Shown here: piece after piece, positions 9,149 through 17,822 of the stretch
Layout: each line of letters opens with the position of its first letter
How positions within the stretch are numbered: the stretch's first letter is position 1
NCBI RefSeq assembly: GCF_002377905.1
Contig: NZ_DFQS01000038.1
Span: forward strand, 6,580-70,579
Source: Psychrobacter sp. UBA3483
GTDB taxonomy: Bacteria > Pseudomonadota > Gammaproteobacteria > Pseudomonadales > Moraxellaceae
Direction of reading: 5' to 3'
Length of the DNA stretch: 64,000 nt
Translations under genes and position numbers: made by a program
The notes under the pieces: generated by a model
What the model was told of the DNA's origin: nothing
Seen by the model: only the letters and a program-made list of their open reading frames with translations
Databases searched by the model: none

Positions 9149-9937
9149 CTAATTAACGGGCGCGCCATTCTCGTCGACGATAATCGGAGTAGCATTGATG
9201 GCTGGCTCTACCGCACTTGTAACCTCAGGTACTGCCCGACTATTGAGCACTGGGCCTCTGGTAGGATTGGCCAAATTATCTTCATACATGATATCGTCCT
9301 CGCCTATCTTCACCCCTCTATCATCAACGACGGTGGTCAATAGCACCAGCTCTGTGATGCCGACGGTATTATTGGCGATGTCAATCAGATGACTTTGCTG
9401 CGTCGGGGTCATGCGGCCCATAATATAAACCACCCCATCATTGGTGACCGCCTTTATTTGCGAGGCTTTCACGCCATTACTAGAGGCTATTTTTGCCAGT
9501 AGTTTGGAGGTAATATAACCATCGTGAACGGTTGAGCTATAGCCCCTTGAGGCGCTCACATTAAGCTCATTATAGACATGACGGACGTCTGGCATAGAGC
9601 CAACCACTTTTTCAATTTCTGTCTTAATCTCTTGCGTTGGCACCTCGCCGGTGAGCAGCACCTCACTATTAAAACTATCAATGCTCATACGGCTGATTTG
9701 CTGCAAATTTTCTTGCAGACCATAAACGTTAATTTTGACGGTATGCTCGATACTGCGGTCAAGCAAACGCTGCGGAATGGTGCGCTCGGTCACCGGTACG
9801 CCATAAGTTCCTTCTGTACTATTGGTCAAATAGTTAGTGGTACAGCCAGTGGCGACAATGCCAGTCAATAACATAACGCCAATCGCCTTACGGCGTGATG
9901 AGCCAAAAATAGCAGTGCGCAAATGCATCCGTGTCAT
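9149..9937 (-). CDS. dolP: Two-BON-domain outer-membrane lipoprotein (DolP/YraP-like)
   Basis: The N terminus has a basic region, a hydrophobic core and the lipobox IVATGC, giving acylated Cys at residue 32. Two BON domains follow at about 68-125 and 135-195; BON domains bind phospholipid, and DolP in E. coli supports outer-membrane integrity. At 262 residues it is longer than E. coli DolP (191) because of a roughly 60-residue C-terminal tail rich in Pro/Val/Ala. It lies downstream of yraN, which supports the assignment, but the lpoA and diaA genes usually nearby are absent. The start has AGAGG 5-6 bases upstream. Confidence 0.8.
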   Translation of the reverse strand: MTRMHLRTAIFGSSRRKAIGVMLLTGIVATGCTTNYLTNSTEGTYGVPVTERTIPQRLLDRSIEHTVKINVYGLQENLQQISRMSIDSFNSEVLLTGEVPTQEIKTEIEKVVGSMPDVRHVYNELNVSASRGYSSTVHDGYITSKLLAKIASSNGVKASQIKAVTNDGVVYIMGRMTPTQQSHLIDIANNTVGITELVLLTTVVDDRGVKIGEDDIMYEDNLANPTRGPVLNSRAVPEVTSAVEPAINATPIIVDENGAPVN

Positions 9938-10159
9938 GATTTACCTCTTAGAACATGATGTAGTGATTAATAGTGGACGGCGATGATACGAGTATGATTA
10001 AGCTAACCATTTTTAATGCCGCTACTTTACTGAATATTTACCTAAGGCGGTTAGGCTTTTGGTAACGACAGCTTAATACGGTTATTTACTTTTAACCAGT
10101 TATCGGGCTTAACCTTTAAACCCACTTAATTTCAAACATAATCGATCTAAAGAAACATA

Positions 10160-10609
10160 CTACCAAGCTGAGGCGATAAAAGCGCCTTGCAGCCATTCTG
10201 GTTGAGTGTTTTTTGGCGGTGTTCCTTTAGCATCACTGCTGTTATTTTTAGTATTGGTATCATAAGCAATCACATCAAACCGGCACTCATAATCATTATA
10301 TTCAGGATGCTGTTGCAAAAAATAGCGCGCCGCTCTGATGATTTTATGTTGCTTATTTTTCGTCACGCTAAGCGCTGCATCACCAAATCCTGAACGTTGC
10401 CGCTGCCGCACTTCAATAAATACCAGTGTTGACCATGCTTGCCCTTTTTCGATCATGATTAAGTCGAGCTCACCCACTTTTGGTTGCTGCCAATTTTGCG
10501 CAATCAACATCAAGCCTTGCGCTTGTAAAAACTCACACGCCTGCTGCTCAAAACGGCTGCCTTGACGCTGTGTCGGTGAGGTTAGGTTTAAGGGTTTGTC
10601 ATTTACCAT
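10160..10609 (-). CDS. yraN: YraN family (UPF0102) endonuclease-like protein
   Basis: Small predicted Holliday-junction-resolvase-like fold protein of undetermined role. Characteristic blocks are G.RFEQQACEFLQAQG, NWQQPKVGELDLIMIE (with the acidic E-LD residues of the nuclease core), FIEVRQRQ and the YECRFDVIAYD segment. It has 149 residues from the ATG at 10609; a GTG at 10612 is an alternative start. It is divergent from rsmI, as is common for these neighbours, and lies upstream of the BON lipoprotein. Confidence 0.88.
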   Translation of the reverse strand: MVNDKPLNLTSPTQRQGSRFEQQACEFLQAQGLMLIAQNWQQPKVGELDLIMIEKGQAWSTLVFIEVRQRQRSGFGDAALSVTKNKQHKIIRAARYFLQQHPEYNDYECRFDVIAYDTNTKNNSSDAKGTPPKNTQPEWLQGAFIASAW

Positions 10610-10780
10610 CACGGCCTGTCATTATCATGGCTATTGGTGAGCGGAACATTTGAGAATTATCATAGCACATCATGCTAAACTAACCACTTTCGCGTTCTTA
10701 TGCTGATTGATTTTTTATTAAAATCAGCCCTTATGACGCTACACATTTTTAATATTTGTTTTTAATACTCAGAGGTTTTC

Positions 10781-11734
10781 ATGTCTAGCCCTACCGCGAT
10801 GCCAGCTTGTCTTTATATCGTTGCGACGCCGATTGGTAATTTAAGCGACATGACACCGCACGCAATCGACATTCTAAATCAAGTTGCTATCATTGCTTGT
10901 GAAGACACGCGCACCTCAGGCAAGCTATTGTCACATTTTGGCATTAATACCAAAGGCAATAAGGATGAAAATGAAGGAACGGCTTACCATAATAAACATG
11001 ACGTCGAAAACGAGTCTGATGGCGCTGCTAAACAAAGAGGTCATCATAAACTTTGGGCATATCATGAACATAATAGCGCCATTCAAACCCCAAAAATTAT
11101 TGAAATGATTGAGCAAGGTCACTCGGTTGCGCTGATTAGTGATGCTGGTACGCCGCTGATTAGTGACCCGGGTTATCAATTGGTGCAAGCCGCCCATGCT
11201 GCTGGCGTTCGCGTCTCCCCTATTATTGGTGCCTCTGCTGCTATTGCTGCATTATCGGTTGCAGGATTGCCCTCAGACCGCTTTAGCTTTATTGGCTTTT
11301 TACCGGCCAAAACCCACGGGCGCCAAAAACAACTGACGGCTCTGAATGCACGTACCGAAACTTTGATATTTTATGAAGCACCGCACCGTATTATTGCTAG
11401 TTTAGAAGATATGGCAGCTATCTTTGGTGCCGAGCGCGAAGTGACGTTTTGCCGTGAATTGACCAAAACCTTTGAAACCGTGCACAAAAGCACACTTGGC
11501 GAATTGGTCGAATTTGTCAAAGCCGATGACAATCAGCAACGCGGTGAAATCGTCGTGGTCGTCGCCGGGGTAAATGGGGCGCAGGACGATGACGATATCA
11601 GTATCCACGATAAATTATTACAGCGCTTGTTAGAGGACTTATCAGTTAAAAAAGCCGCCGCTTTGGCCGCCGATATCACAGGCGTCAAAAAGAATGCGCT
11701 CTATCAGCGCCTACTTGAGCTACAAGCAGAATAA
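10781..11734 (+). CDS. rsmI: 16S rRNA (cytidine-1402-2'-O)-methyltransferase
   Basis: Tetrapyrrole-methylase-fold SAM enzyme that 2'-O-methylates C1402 in the ribosomal P site. LYIVATPIGNLSDMTPHAI (about 11-29), EDTRTSGKLL, ALISDAGTPLISDPGYQLV and FYEAPHRI are classic RsmI motifs. A hydrophilic insertion of about 34 residues (57-90, rich in N, E, D, K and H) sits between FGINT and WAYHEHN, where E. coli RsmI has almost nothing. The length of 317 is otherwise normal. AGAGG precedes the ATG. It is divergent from yraN. Confidence 0.95.
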   Translation: MSSPTAMPACLYIVATPIGNLSDMTPHAIDILNQVAIIACEDTRTSGKLLSHFGINTKGNKDENEGTAYHNKHDVENESDGAAKQRGHHKLWAYHEHNSAIQTPKIIEMIEQGHSVALISDAGTPLISDPGYQLVQAAHAAGVRVSPIIGASAAIAALSVAGLPSDRFSFIGFLPAKTHGRQKQLTALNARTETLIFYEAPHRIIASLEDMAAIFGAEREVTFCRELTKTFETVHKSTLGELVEFVKADDNQQRGEIVVVVAGVNGAQDDDDISIHDKLLQRLLEDLSVKKAAALAADITGVKKNALYQRLLELQAE

Positions 11735-11805
11735 TTTTTACTATAAAAAATAAGCGAAGCATTCATAAATTAAGCACTGATAAATTCATTGAGGAGAGAA
11801 ACAGT

Positions 11806-12825
11806 ATGTACGATGTGATGGCGATAGGTAATGCCTTGGTTGACCACGAATATCTGCTGTCAGATGCAGCGCTAGAAGAAACTGACCTGACCAAAGGCAA
11901 TATGACGCTAGCAGGAATCGAAGAACAGCAGCAGTTACTGGCATATTTTAAATTGGCAGAGATTAAGCCATCAAAGCAAGCAGGCGGCGGCTCAGCGGCC
12001 AATGCAATGTATGCCTTTGCAAGTTTGGGCGGCAAACCTTTTTATGCTTGCCGCGTCGGCGATGACAAACAAGGCGAGTTTTACCTAAAAGATTTGCACG
12101 AAGCGGGCGTTGCCACCTCCCCGCAGTCGATTCATGCAGGCGGTGTGACGGGCTCATGTGTGGTAGCAGTGACCGAAGATGGTGAGCGTACCATGCAAAC
12201 TTTCCTTGGTACCTCAAGCGATATCACCGCTGATAACGTCGATTTTGAAGCATTAACCCAAGCAGGCTGGTTATATTTAGAAGGTTATTTAGCGATGTCC
12301 GAAGGGATTCAGCCTGCGATGAACAAACTACGCCAACAAGCCGGTATCCATGGTGCCAAAATCGCCGTCAGCTTTGCTGATCCTGCCGTGGTAAAATTTG
12401 CCAAAGAAGGCTTACTTAATATGCTTGGCAATAAAGTCGCGGTAATATTTTGTAATAGTGAAGAAGCCAAATTATTCACCGATAAAAAACAGCATAAATC
12501 GGCGGCGCGAGCCTTACTTGAGCATTGTCAGACAGCGGTGGTTACCGATGGTCCCAATGGCGCTATCATCGCGCATAAGCCAAATGATGAGTCTGATATT
12601 GAGATTTATGAGATTCCGACGCCAGTTGTTACTAATGTCATTGACACCAATGGTGCCGGCGATAACTATTCTGGGGCGTTTTTATATGCTTTATCGCAGC
12701 ATTATAGCTTGCCAGAATGCGGACGACTTGCCAGCGAAATCGCCGCCCAAGTGATTCAGCAGTTTGGCCCACGTTTATCATCGCACGAGTATCAAGATAT
12801 CTCGCGCCGCGTTTTAACGGTTTAG
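11806..12825 (+). CDS. PfkB-family sugar/adenosine kinase
   Basis: Ribokinase-fold kinase with 339 residues. The N terminus MAIGNALVDHEY and the GGGSAANAMYAFASLGG block bind the nucleoside or sugar. The C-terminal signature DTNGAGDNYSGAF has the anion-hole GAGD and catalytic base D286. Relatives in Moraxellaceae are annotated adenosine kinase (adenosine + ATP to AMP). I consider that likely, but ribokinase-like specificity is not excluded. A strong GAGGAG site precedes the ATG. It follows rsmI on the same strand after 71 bases. Confidence 0.82.
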   Translation: MYDVMAIGNALVDHEYLLSDAALEETDLTKGNMTLAGIEEQQQLLAYFKLAEIKPSKQAGGGSAANAMYAFASLGGKPFYACRVGDDKQGEFYLKDLHEAGVATSPQSIHAGGVTGSCVVAVTEDGERTMQTFLGTSSDITADNVDFEALTQAGWLYLEGYLAMSEGIQPAMNKLRQQAGIHGAKIAVSFADPAVVKFAKEGLLNMLGNKVAVIFCNSEEAKLFTDKKQHKSAARALLEHCQTAVVTDGPNGAIIAHKPNDESDIEIYEIPTPVVTNVIDTNGAGDNYSGAFLYALSQHYSLPECGRLASEIAAQVIQQFGPRLSSHEYQDISRRVLTV

Positions 12826-12860
12826 TGGCTGGATTATTTGATTACTAAAGCGCTAAAATC

Positions 12861-12904
12861 TAAGTTTCTAAGCTTCTAAGTTTCTAAGTTTCTAAGTTTC
12901 TAAG
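12861..12904. repeat. Tandem 8-bp repeat, 5.5 copies
   Basis: Unit TAAGTTTC repeated five times with one substitution in the second copy (TAAGCTTC), then a partial TAAG. It lies 35 bases after the adenosine-kinase-like stop, in non-coding DNA. Confidence 0.95.
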
Positions 12905-12945
12905 TGCTTTAAAACGGTATTTCTAGTTTACCCCTAATAAAAACA

Positions 12946-13025
12946 GTGCTGCTGGGATAAATTTTGCGCAGCCTCTGAAGCGACGAAGTCGCACAGCAAG
13001 CAAGGAAAATTTGTACCAGTAGCAC
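12946..13025 (-). repeat. Palindromic intergenic element, copy A
   Basis: The outer arms GTGCTGCTGG..AAATTTT (from 12946) and AAAATTT..CCAGTAGCAC (to 13025) pair with a few mismatches over about 20 bases. An inner hairpin GCGAC-GAA-GTCGC sits at 12980-12992. On the minus strand the core reads CTTGCTTGCTGTGC (13004-12991) and then CAGAGGCT (12977-12970). The same two blocks, in the same order, occur in the element at 44047-44112. It is probably a REP/MITE-like dispersed repeat. Confidence 0.75.
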
Positions 13026-13085
13026 TTTATAATATTTTCGCGCTTTTATTTAGGATTGCCTACAAAACTTTAGCATCTAATAAGC

Positions 13086-13116
13086 AAAAGCCCATATGAT
13101 CGGATATGGGCTTTTT
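13086..13116. terminator. Bidirectional terminator
   Basis: AAAAGCCCATAT (13086-13097) and ATATGGGCTTTTT (13104-13116) form a perfect stem of about 11 bp with a 6-base loop and A/T tracts on both sides. It serves metY on the minus strand and may also stop transcription from the upstream plus-strand genes. Confidence 0.9.
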
Positions 13117-13149
13117 AGTATTCATTTATAAAACAAAATAATCGCTCAA

Positions 13150-14454
13150 TTAAACAGCGGCAAGTGCTTGCTCTAAATCAGCTTTAATATCTTCAATGTG
13201 CTCGATACCAATCGATAAACGCACCATATCCGCACTAACCCCAGCATTGTCAAGCTCTTGCTCGTTCAGCTGACGATGAGTGGTGGTCGCTGGATGACAA
13301 GCGAGCGACTTAGCATCACCGATATTGACCAAGCGCGTAATCAGTTGCAGCGCATCAATAAAGCGCGCGCCTGCTTCGAGGCCCCCTTTTACGCCAAAGG
13401 TTAAAATGGCAGATGGCGTACCTTTCATGTATTTTTTCGCAAGCTCATGCTCAGGATGATCTGGCAAACCGGCATACTTCACCCAAGCAACTTTATCATG
13501 GTCGCGTAGATATTCAGCAACTGCTTGGGCGTTTTGGACATGACGCTCCATACGTAAACTTAACGTCTCCATACCTTGCATGATTCCGAAGGCATTGAGC
13601 GGGCTGATTGCCGCGCCGGTATTACGCAGTGGCGCGACGCGAGCACGGGCAATAAATGCTGCTGCGCCAACGTCTTTGACGAAGTTTACGCCGTGATAGC
13701 TTTCATCTGGAGTATTTAGTAATGGGAAGCGCTCAGGATAATCGCCCCAAGGGAAAGTTCCACTATCAACAATCGCGCCACCAATTGAGGTGCCCGTACC
13801 GCTCATATATTTGGTCAATGAATGAATGACAATATCAGCGCCGAACTCAAATGGACGGCACAGCGCTGGCGTCGCAACCGTACTATCAATTACCACTGGT
13901 ACGCCATATTCATGGGCGATGTCACTCAGTGTTTGGATATCAACGATATTACCCAGTGGATTACCGATACTTTCGGCAAAGACCATTTTGGTTTTATCAT
14001 CAATTAAATCACGAATCGCTTCAGGGTTTTTATGGTCAAAAAAGCGAACTTCGATACCTTGACGCGGCAAAGCATGGGCAAATAAATTATAAGTGCCGCC
14101 ATATAAGGTCGATACGGCGACGATATTATCACCTGCTTCACAAATGGTTTGAATCGCATAAGTGATAGCCGCCATACCAGAGGCAACCGCTAGCGCCCCG
14201 ATACCGCCTTCAAGTGCCGCAACGCGCTCTTCTAACACCGCCGTCGTCGGATTCATGATACGGGTGTAAATGTTGCCAGCAACTTTTAAATCAAATAAAT
14301 CGGCGCCATGCTGGGTATTATCAAAGGCATACGAGCTGGTATGGTAAATAGGCACGGCGACCGCTTTGGTGGTTGGCTCGACGCTATAGCCGGCGTGAAT
14401 GGCTAAGGTTTCAAGGCGCTGGGTATTCTGCTTAGCTGGTTGTCCGTCACTCAT
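13150..14454 (-). CDS. metY: O-acetylhomoserine sulfhydrylase / aminocarboxypropyltransferase
   Basis: Cys/Met-metabolism PLP enzyme converting O-acetylhomoserine and sulfide (or a thiol) to homocysteine. It has 434 residues, typical of MetY and longer than MetB/MetC (about 390). Visible are the N-terminal ETLAIHAGY, YTRIMNPTTAVLEERVAALEGG, the PLP lysine in IHSLTKYMSGTG, and the C-terminal SLACHPATTTH and RLSIGIEHIEDIKADL blocks. TAGGAG precedes the start. It is flanked by terminators, so it looks monocistronic. Confidence 0.93.
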   Translation of the reverse strand: MSDGQPAKQNTQRLETLAIHAGYSVEPTTKAVAVPIYHTSSYAFDNTQHGADLFDLKVAGNIYTRIMNPTTAVLEERVAALEGGIGALAVASGMAAITYAIQTICEAGDNIVAVSTLYGGTYNLFAHALPRQGIEVRFFDHKNPEAIRDLIDDKTKMVFAESIGNPLGNIVDIQTLSDIAHEYGVPVVIDSTVATPALCRPFEFGADIVIHSLTKYMSGTGTSIGGAIVDSGTFPWGDYPERFPLLNTPDESYHGVNFVKDVGAAAFIARARVAPLRNTGAAISPLNAFGIMQGMETLSLRMERHVQNAQAVAEYLRDHDKVAWVKYAGLPDHPEHELAKKYMKGTPSAILTFGVKGGLEAGARFIDALQLITRLVNIGDAKSLACHPATTTHRQLNEQELDNAGVSADMVRLSIGIEHIEDIKADLEQALAAV

Positions 14455-14557
14455 CAGGTGCTCCTAAAATTTCATGGGATATTTAGAGGGGTATTAATAG
14501 GTTATTAAACCCATATTTCATTTATCAAAAATGGTTATAACAAAAAGTCATAAAAAA

Positions 14558-14583
14558 AAGCTGAGTTAATCATAACCCAGCTT
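14558..14583 (-). terminator. Terminator of nfuA
   Basis: AAGCTGAGTTA and TAACCCAGCTT pair with one mismatch around a 4-base loop. On the minus strand the hairpin is followed by a run of eight T residues. It lies between nfuA and metY. Confidence 0.82.
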
Positions 14584-14701
14584 CTTTATTAAAAGAATAG
14601 CAATTTTTTCATCTCTTAATGACAAATATTCATAAGCAATGAAACTAATAAGCATATTCTTAGATGATATCGGCGCTATTTTTATAACGACTCGTCATTT
14701 T

Positions 14702-15385
14702 CTATTTATAGTAAGCGTTTTCTGTACGTGTGTGGTCAGTTTCATCGATGACTTGCGTCAGCTCGGGAATTTGCTGTTTCAGCTGCACTTCAACGCCTTG
14801 ACGTAAGGTCATATCAACCGCTGAACAGCCTTGGCAACCACCACCGAATTTTAGTATCGCGGTCAGACCAACGCCTTCTTCTTCAACCAATTCAAGCAGC
14901 TGTACATCACCGCCATGAGCGGCCAAGCTTGGATTAATCTCCGACTGTAAGACATAATTGATACGTTCTTCGACACTGGCATCGGCACCAACTTTTGGCA
15001 CTTTTGAGTTTGGTGCGCGGAATGTCAACTGCCCACCAAAACGGTCTTTATTATAATCAATCACCGCATCTTCTAAATAAGGCACGGACGCCGCTTCAAT
15101 AAATGCCGAAAAATCGTCATAAGTCAGTTTTAAATCAGCGCTGTCTTCTTCGCCCGGCTGGTTATAAGCCATGCAGCATTCGGCACGCGGTGTACCTGGA
15201 TGTTCAACGAAAATACGCACGCCGATACCATCGGTATCTTGTTTCGCCAGTAAATCTGCCAAATACCCTTGCGCAGCTTCAGTGATGGTAATGTTACTTT
15301 TAGCTTCGGTTTGCTCAGTATCTAATGCTGACTCGTAATCGGCAGTAGGGTCTACTTGAGTATCAGTTGGATTGTGTTCACTCAT
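14702..15385 (-). CDS. nfuA: Iron-sulfur biogenesis protein NfuA
   Basis: Fe-S carrier protein, 227 residues. An N-terminal hydrophilic tail of about 30 residues precedes a degenerate A-type scaffold domain (ITITEAAQGYLADLLAKQ.. through FRAPNSKVP). The C-terminal Nfu domain has the cluster-binding GGGCQGCSAVDMTL (CxxC). The A-type domain lacks the three-cysteine pattern of IscA, as in E. coli NfuA. AGGAA precedes the start. It is divergent from the hydrolase gene at 15798. Confidence 0.93.
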   Translation of the reverse strand: MSEHNPTDTQVDPTADYESALDTEQTEAKSNITITEAAQGYLADLLAKQDTDGIGVRIFVEHPGTPRAECCMAYNQPGEEDSADLKLTYDDFSAFIEAASVPYLEDAVIDYNKDRFGGQLTFRAPNSKVPKVGADASVEERINYVLQSEINPSLAAHGGDVQLLELVEEEGVGLTAILKFGGGCQGCSAVDMTLRQGVEVQLKQQIPELTQVIDETDHTRTENAYYK

Positions 15386-15797
15386 AATGCTTCCTATGTG
15401 TTATGACACAAGCGTTATATTGGCCACGTCTACTGTGTCGTCAATGGTGTGTGAGAGTGGGATAAATGAGAGTATCTATCATCGTGGCGTATCGTTTTAT
15501 TGCTTTAGCCATGATAAATGTTTCTTTATGACTTCCATTATAGCGCACTTAACGCATAATTCCGACTGGGCTAGTGTGAATTAGCAGTGGCGGTTTTAAG
15601 CGCTGGTATTTTAATGGCGGATGTTTTAGCAATGGCTATTTTTATAAGGCTTACCTATAGTAAGCTGCCTCTATCTTCATAGTATATAAAGACAGCATGC
15701 AGACTTATCAAGTCTATCGGGCGTAGAATGCACCAAAGAGCTTATGAAAATTTTAGAAGAATAAATATCAGAATCTTAACTATTTTGAGAGAGCAGT
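15386..15797. other. Intergenic region between divergent genes
   Basis: About 410 bases between nfuA and the plus-strand hydrolase. It presumably holds both promoters, but I see no convincing -35/-10 pair. Small frames here have no supporting ribosome binding site or recognisable product. Confidence 0.5.
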
Positions 15798-16787
15798 ATG
15801 TTAACTGAGAATATAAATTTTGTGACCACCAAAGATGCCGTACAAATCGCTATTTGGGAAGTTTTTGATAATGAAAAAAGCCATCAATTATCTAACCTTA
15901 ATGCGCATCAAGGACAAAATATCTTCTTAACCCATGGCACTTTTTCGGACAGAAAAACCTGTTTAAAAATCGCCGAATACCTAGCTGGACTTTGCCATCA
16001 TTGCTATATCATGGAATGGCGCGCTCATGGTGCAAGCTCGGCACCAACAGACAAATTCAATTTCGAAACCGTTGCAACCTATGATTTTGCCGCCACTTTC
16101 GATTATTTATTTAACGAATTAAAGCTCAGCAATTTACACTGCGTCACCCATAGCGGCGGCGGTGCTTGCTTAACGATGTTTCTCATTCAACACCCGCAGT
16201 ATATCAATAAAATCAATAGCATCAGCATGTTTGCCTGCCAAGTGTACGGCGCCATCGTCAATCCGAAGAACTACTTTAAAATTATCGCCGCCAAGATATT
16301 TACCCGTCTATTTGGCTATATACCTGCCAAAAAACTCAAACTGGGTCCTATCAATGAAAGCTACTTCACTATGAGCCAATGGTATGAGTGGAATTTGCAT
16401 AGAAACTTTCACAGCAGTTTTATTAAGCAAAGTGATATAGATGCTAATGGTATTAACAAAAGTGCTTTTGATAGCAGCACTCGCCAGAAAAATACTATTG
16501 ACGGTGAAATTTTTGATTATCGACCGTATATGCCGAATATTACTGTACCCATTTATGCCATCAGCGCTAAAGGTGATAAATTTATCTCACCTACTCGAGG
16601 CTGCCTGTCACTTTTTAACGACTTTAATCACTCGCTCAACAAGAACTCAGCCAACGTTTTTCGCGAATACGCGCGGAGCCATGGTGACTTGGACGATTAT
16701 ACCCATAGCCGCATCTTAAACAGTCGTACGGCTGCCAAAGAGATTTGGCCAACGGTGGCGGCATGGATTGAGCAACATGCAGGATGA
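15798..16787 (+). CDS. Alpha/beta hydrolase
   Basis: A 329-residue cytoplasmic alpha/beta hydrolase. FLTHGTFSDRKT supplies the oxyanion-loop HG (about 46-47), the nucleophile is S119 in THSGGG, and RSHGDLDDYTH near residue 295 holds the likely catalytic histidine. The GxSxG is of the less common HSGGG form. No signal peptide is seen. GAGAG precedes the ATG. It stands alone between nfuA and the GST gene; the substrate is not recognisable. Confidence 0.78.
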   Translation: MLTENINFVTTKDAVQIAIWEVFDNEKSHQLSNLNAHQGQNIFLTHGTFSDRKTCLKIAEYLAGLCHHCYIMEWRAHGASSAPTDKFNFETVATYDFAATFDYLFNELKLSNLHCVTHSGGGACLTMFLIQHPQYINKINSISMFACQVYGAIVNPKNYFKIIAAKIFTRLFGYIPAKKLKLGPINESYFTMSQWYEWNLHRNFHSSFIKQSDIDANGINKSAFDSSTRQKNTIDGEIFDYRPYMPNITVPIYAISAKGDKFISPTRGCLSLFNDFNHSLNKNSANVFREYARSHGDLDDYTHSRILNSRTAAKEIWPTVAAWIEQHAG

Positions 16788-16916
16788 CGCATGCAAGATA
16801 AAAAAAGTATGGCAATGCTACATCTCCTAAAACTAACTTCACACAATATAACTGACTTAGCCAGATTGGCTGTTTAGACTGGATTGAACGCTATAGTAAA
16901 TCCAAATGAGTAGTTT

Positions 16917-17546
16917 ATGCAGTTATATGTCATACCAGGAACTTGCGCCGTTGTACCGCACACCGCCCTCGAATGGACGGGCGCAGATTACGAGCTCAAG
17001 CTGTTAGATCATGATTCGGTCAAATCAGAAGAATATCTACGTATCAATCCGCAAGGCGCGGTGCCAGCTATCGTCGATGGCGACACTATCATTACCCAAA
17101 ACATTGCCACCCAAGTCTATATCGATGCCAGCTATCCAGATGCCAATATCTTTGGCTCAGATACCTCGCCAGCTGGCAAAGGGCATCTGATGCATTGGCT
17201 AGGGTTTTTGAATGCCGATCTGCATAAAGCCTTTGCCCCGCTCTTTGGCCCTGATGGGTTCGTTGAAGGCGATGCTGCACAAGAAAGCTTAAAGCAAAAA
17301 GCCAAAGAAAAAATCGCCCATTTGCTTAGACTGCCCAACGAGCAGCTCGGTAAAACCGACTATCTAACAGGCAGCAAAACCACGGCTGATATTTACTTAT
17401 ACATCACGTTAACGTGGGCGAAAAAGTTTGAGATTGATTTATCTGACTATAAAAACCTTGATACCTTTGTCAAACGTATTGAAGAAGATAAAGGTTTGAC
17501 TGCCGTCATTGAACAACAAGGCTTAGAAAAAATTACATCACTCTAG
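16917..17546 (+). CDS. Glutathione S-transferase family protein, beta-class-like
   Basis: A 209-residue GST. The N-terminal thioredoxin-like domain (1-80) begins MQLYVIPGTCAVVPH, placing a cysteine at position 10 as in bacterial beta-class GSTs, where Cys10 contacts glutathione. NPQGAVPAI has the conserved cis-proline and QNIATQVYID the glutathione-binding turn. The all-helical C-terminal domain follows, with KTTADIYLY as the hydrophobic staple-like segment. It is probably a detoxification enzyme. A terminator follows; the ribosome binding site is weak. Confidence 0.85.
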   Translation: MQLYVIPGTCAVVPHTALEWTGADYELKLLDHDSVKSEEYLRINPQGAVPAIVDGDTIITQNIATQVYIDASYPDANIFGSDTSPAGKGHLMHWLGFLNADLHKAFAPLFGPDGFVEGDAAQESLKQKAKEKIAHLLRLPNEQLGKTDYLTGSKTTADIYLYITLTWAKKFEIDLSDYKNLDTFVKRIEEDKGLTAVIEQQGLEKITSL

Positions 17547-17577
17547 ATTTGATAGGGTTAATGCTTTGAGCGTTTGC

Positions 17578-17623
17578 AAAAACCTTTCTAACCTTAACCT
17601 TTCTAGTTCTTAGAAGGGTTTTT
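17578..17623 (+). terminator. Terminator after GST gene
   Basis: The 14-base arms at 17578-17591 and 17610-17623 (AAAAACC.TTCTAA and TTAGAAGGGTTTTT) pair with one mismatch and end in a T run. Confidence 0.8.
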
Positions 17624-17822
17624 GCTTTTATATCTATAAAAATATTATCCTTTAAAATAAAACTCATGGCTTAAAAACCATCATGTAACATTTGCTAAAG
17701 CGATAAAGTCACCGCACTAAACATCTTTATACTTGTCAGCCAGATATAGGCTGTGTCAGTATTAGCCTCTTTGAGACATTTTGAATTGATAATTGATAGC
17801 AGTAAGTTAGGAGTTGGTCGTT

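Larger units (their letters stand above)
12826..13149. other. Repeat-rich intergenic region
   Basis: This gap between convergent genes holds three things in series: a tandem 8-bp repeat (12861-12904), a structured palindromic element (12946-13025) and a strong terminator (13086-13116). No gene is seen. Confidence 0.85.

Noticed and set aside
12861..12904. CRISPR-like array
   Set aside because: Direct repeats are only 8 bases and have no spacers; this is a simple tandem repeat.
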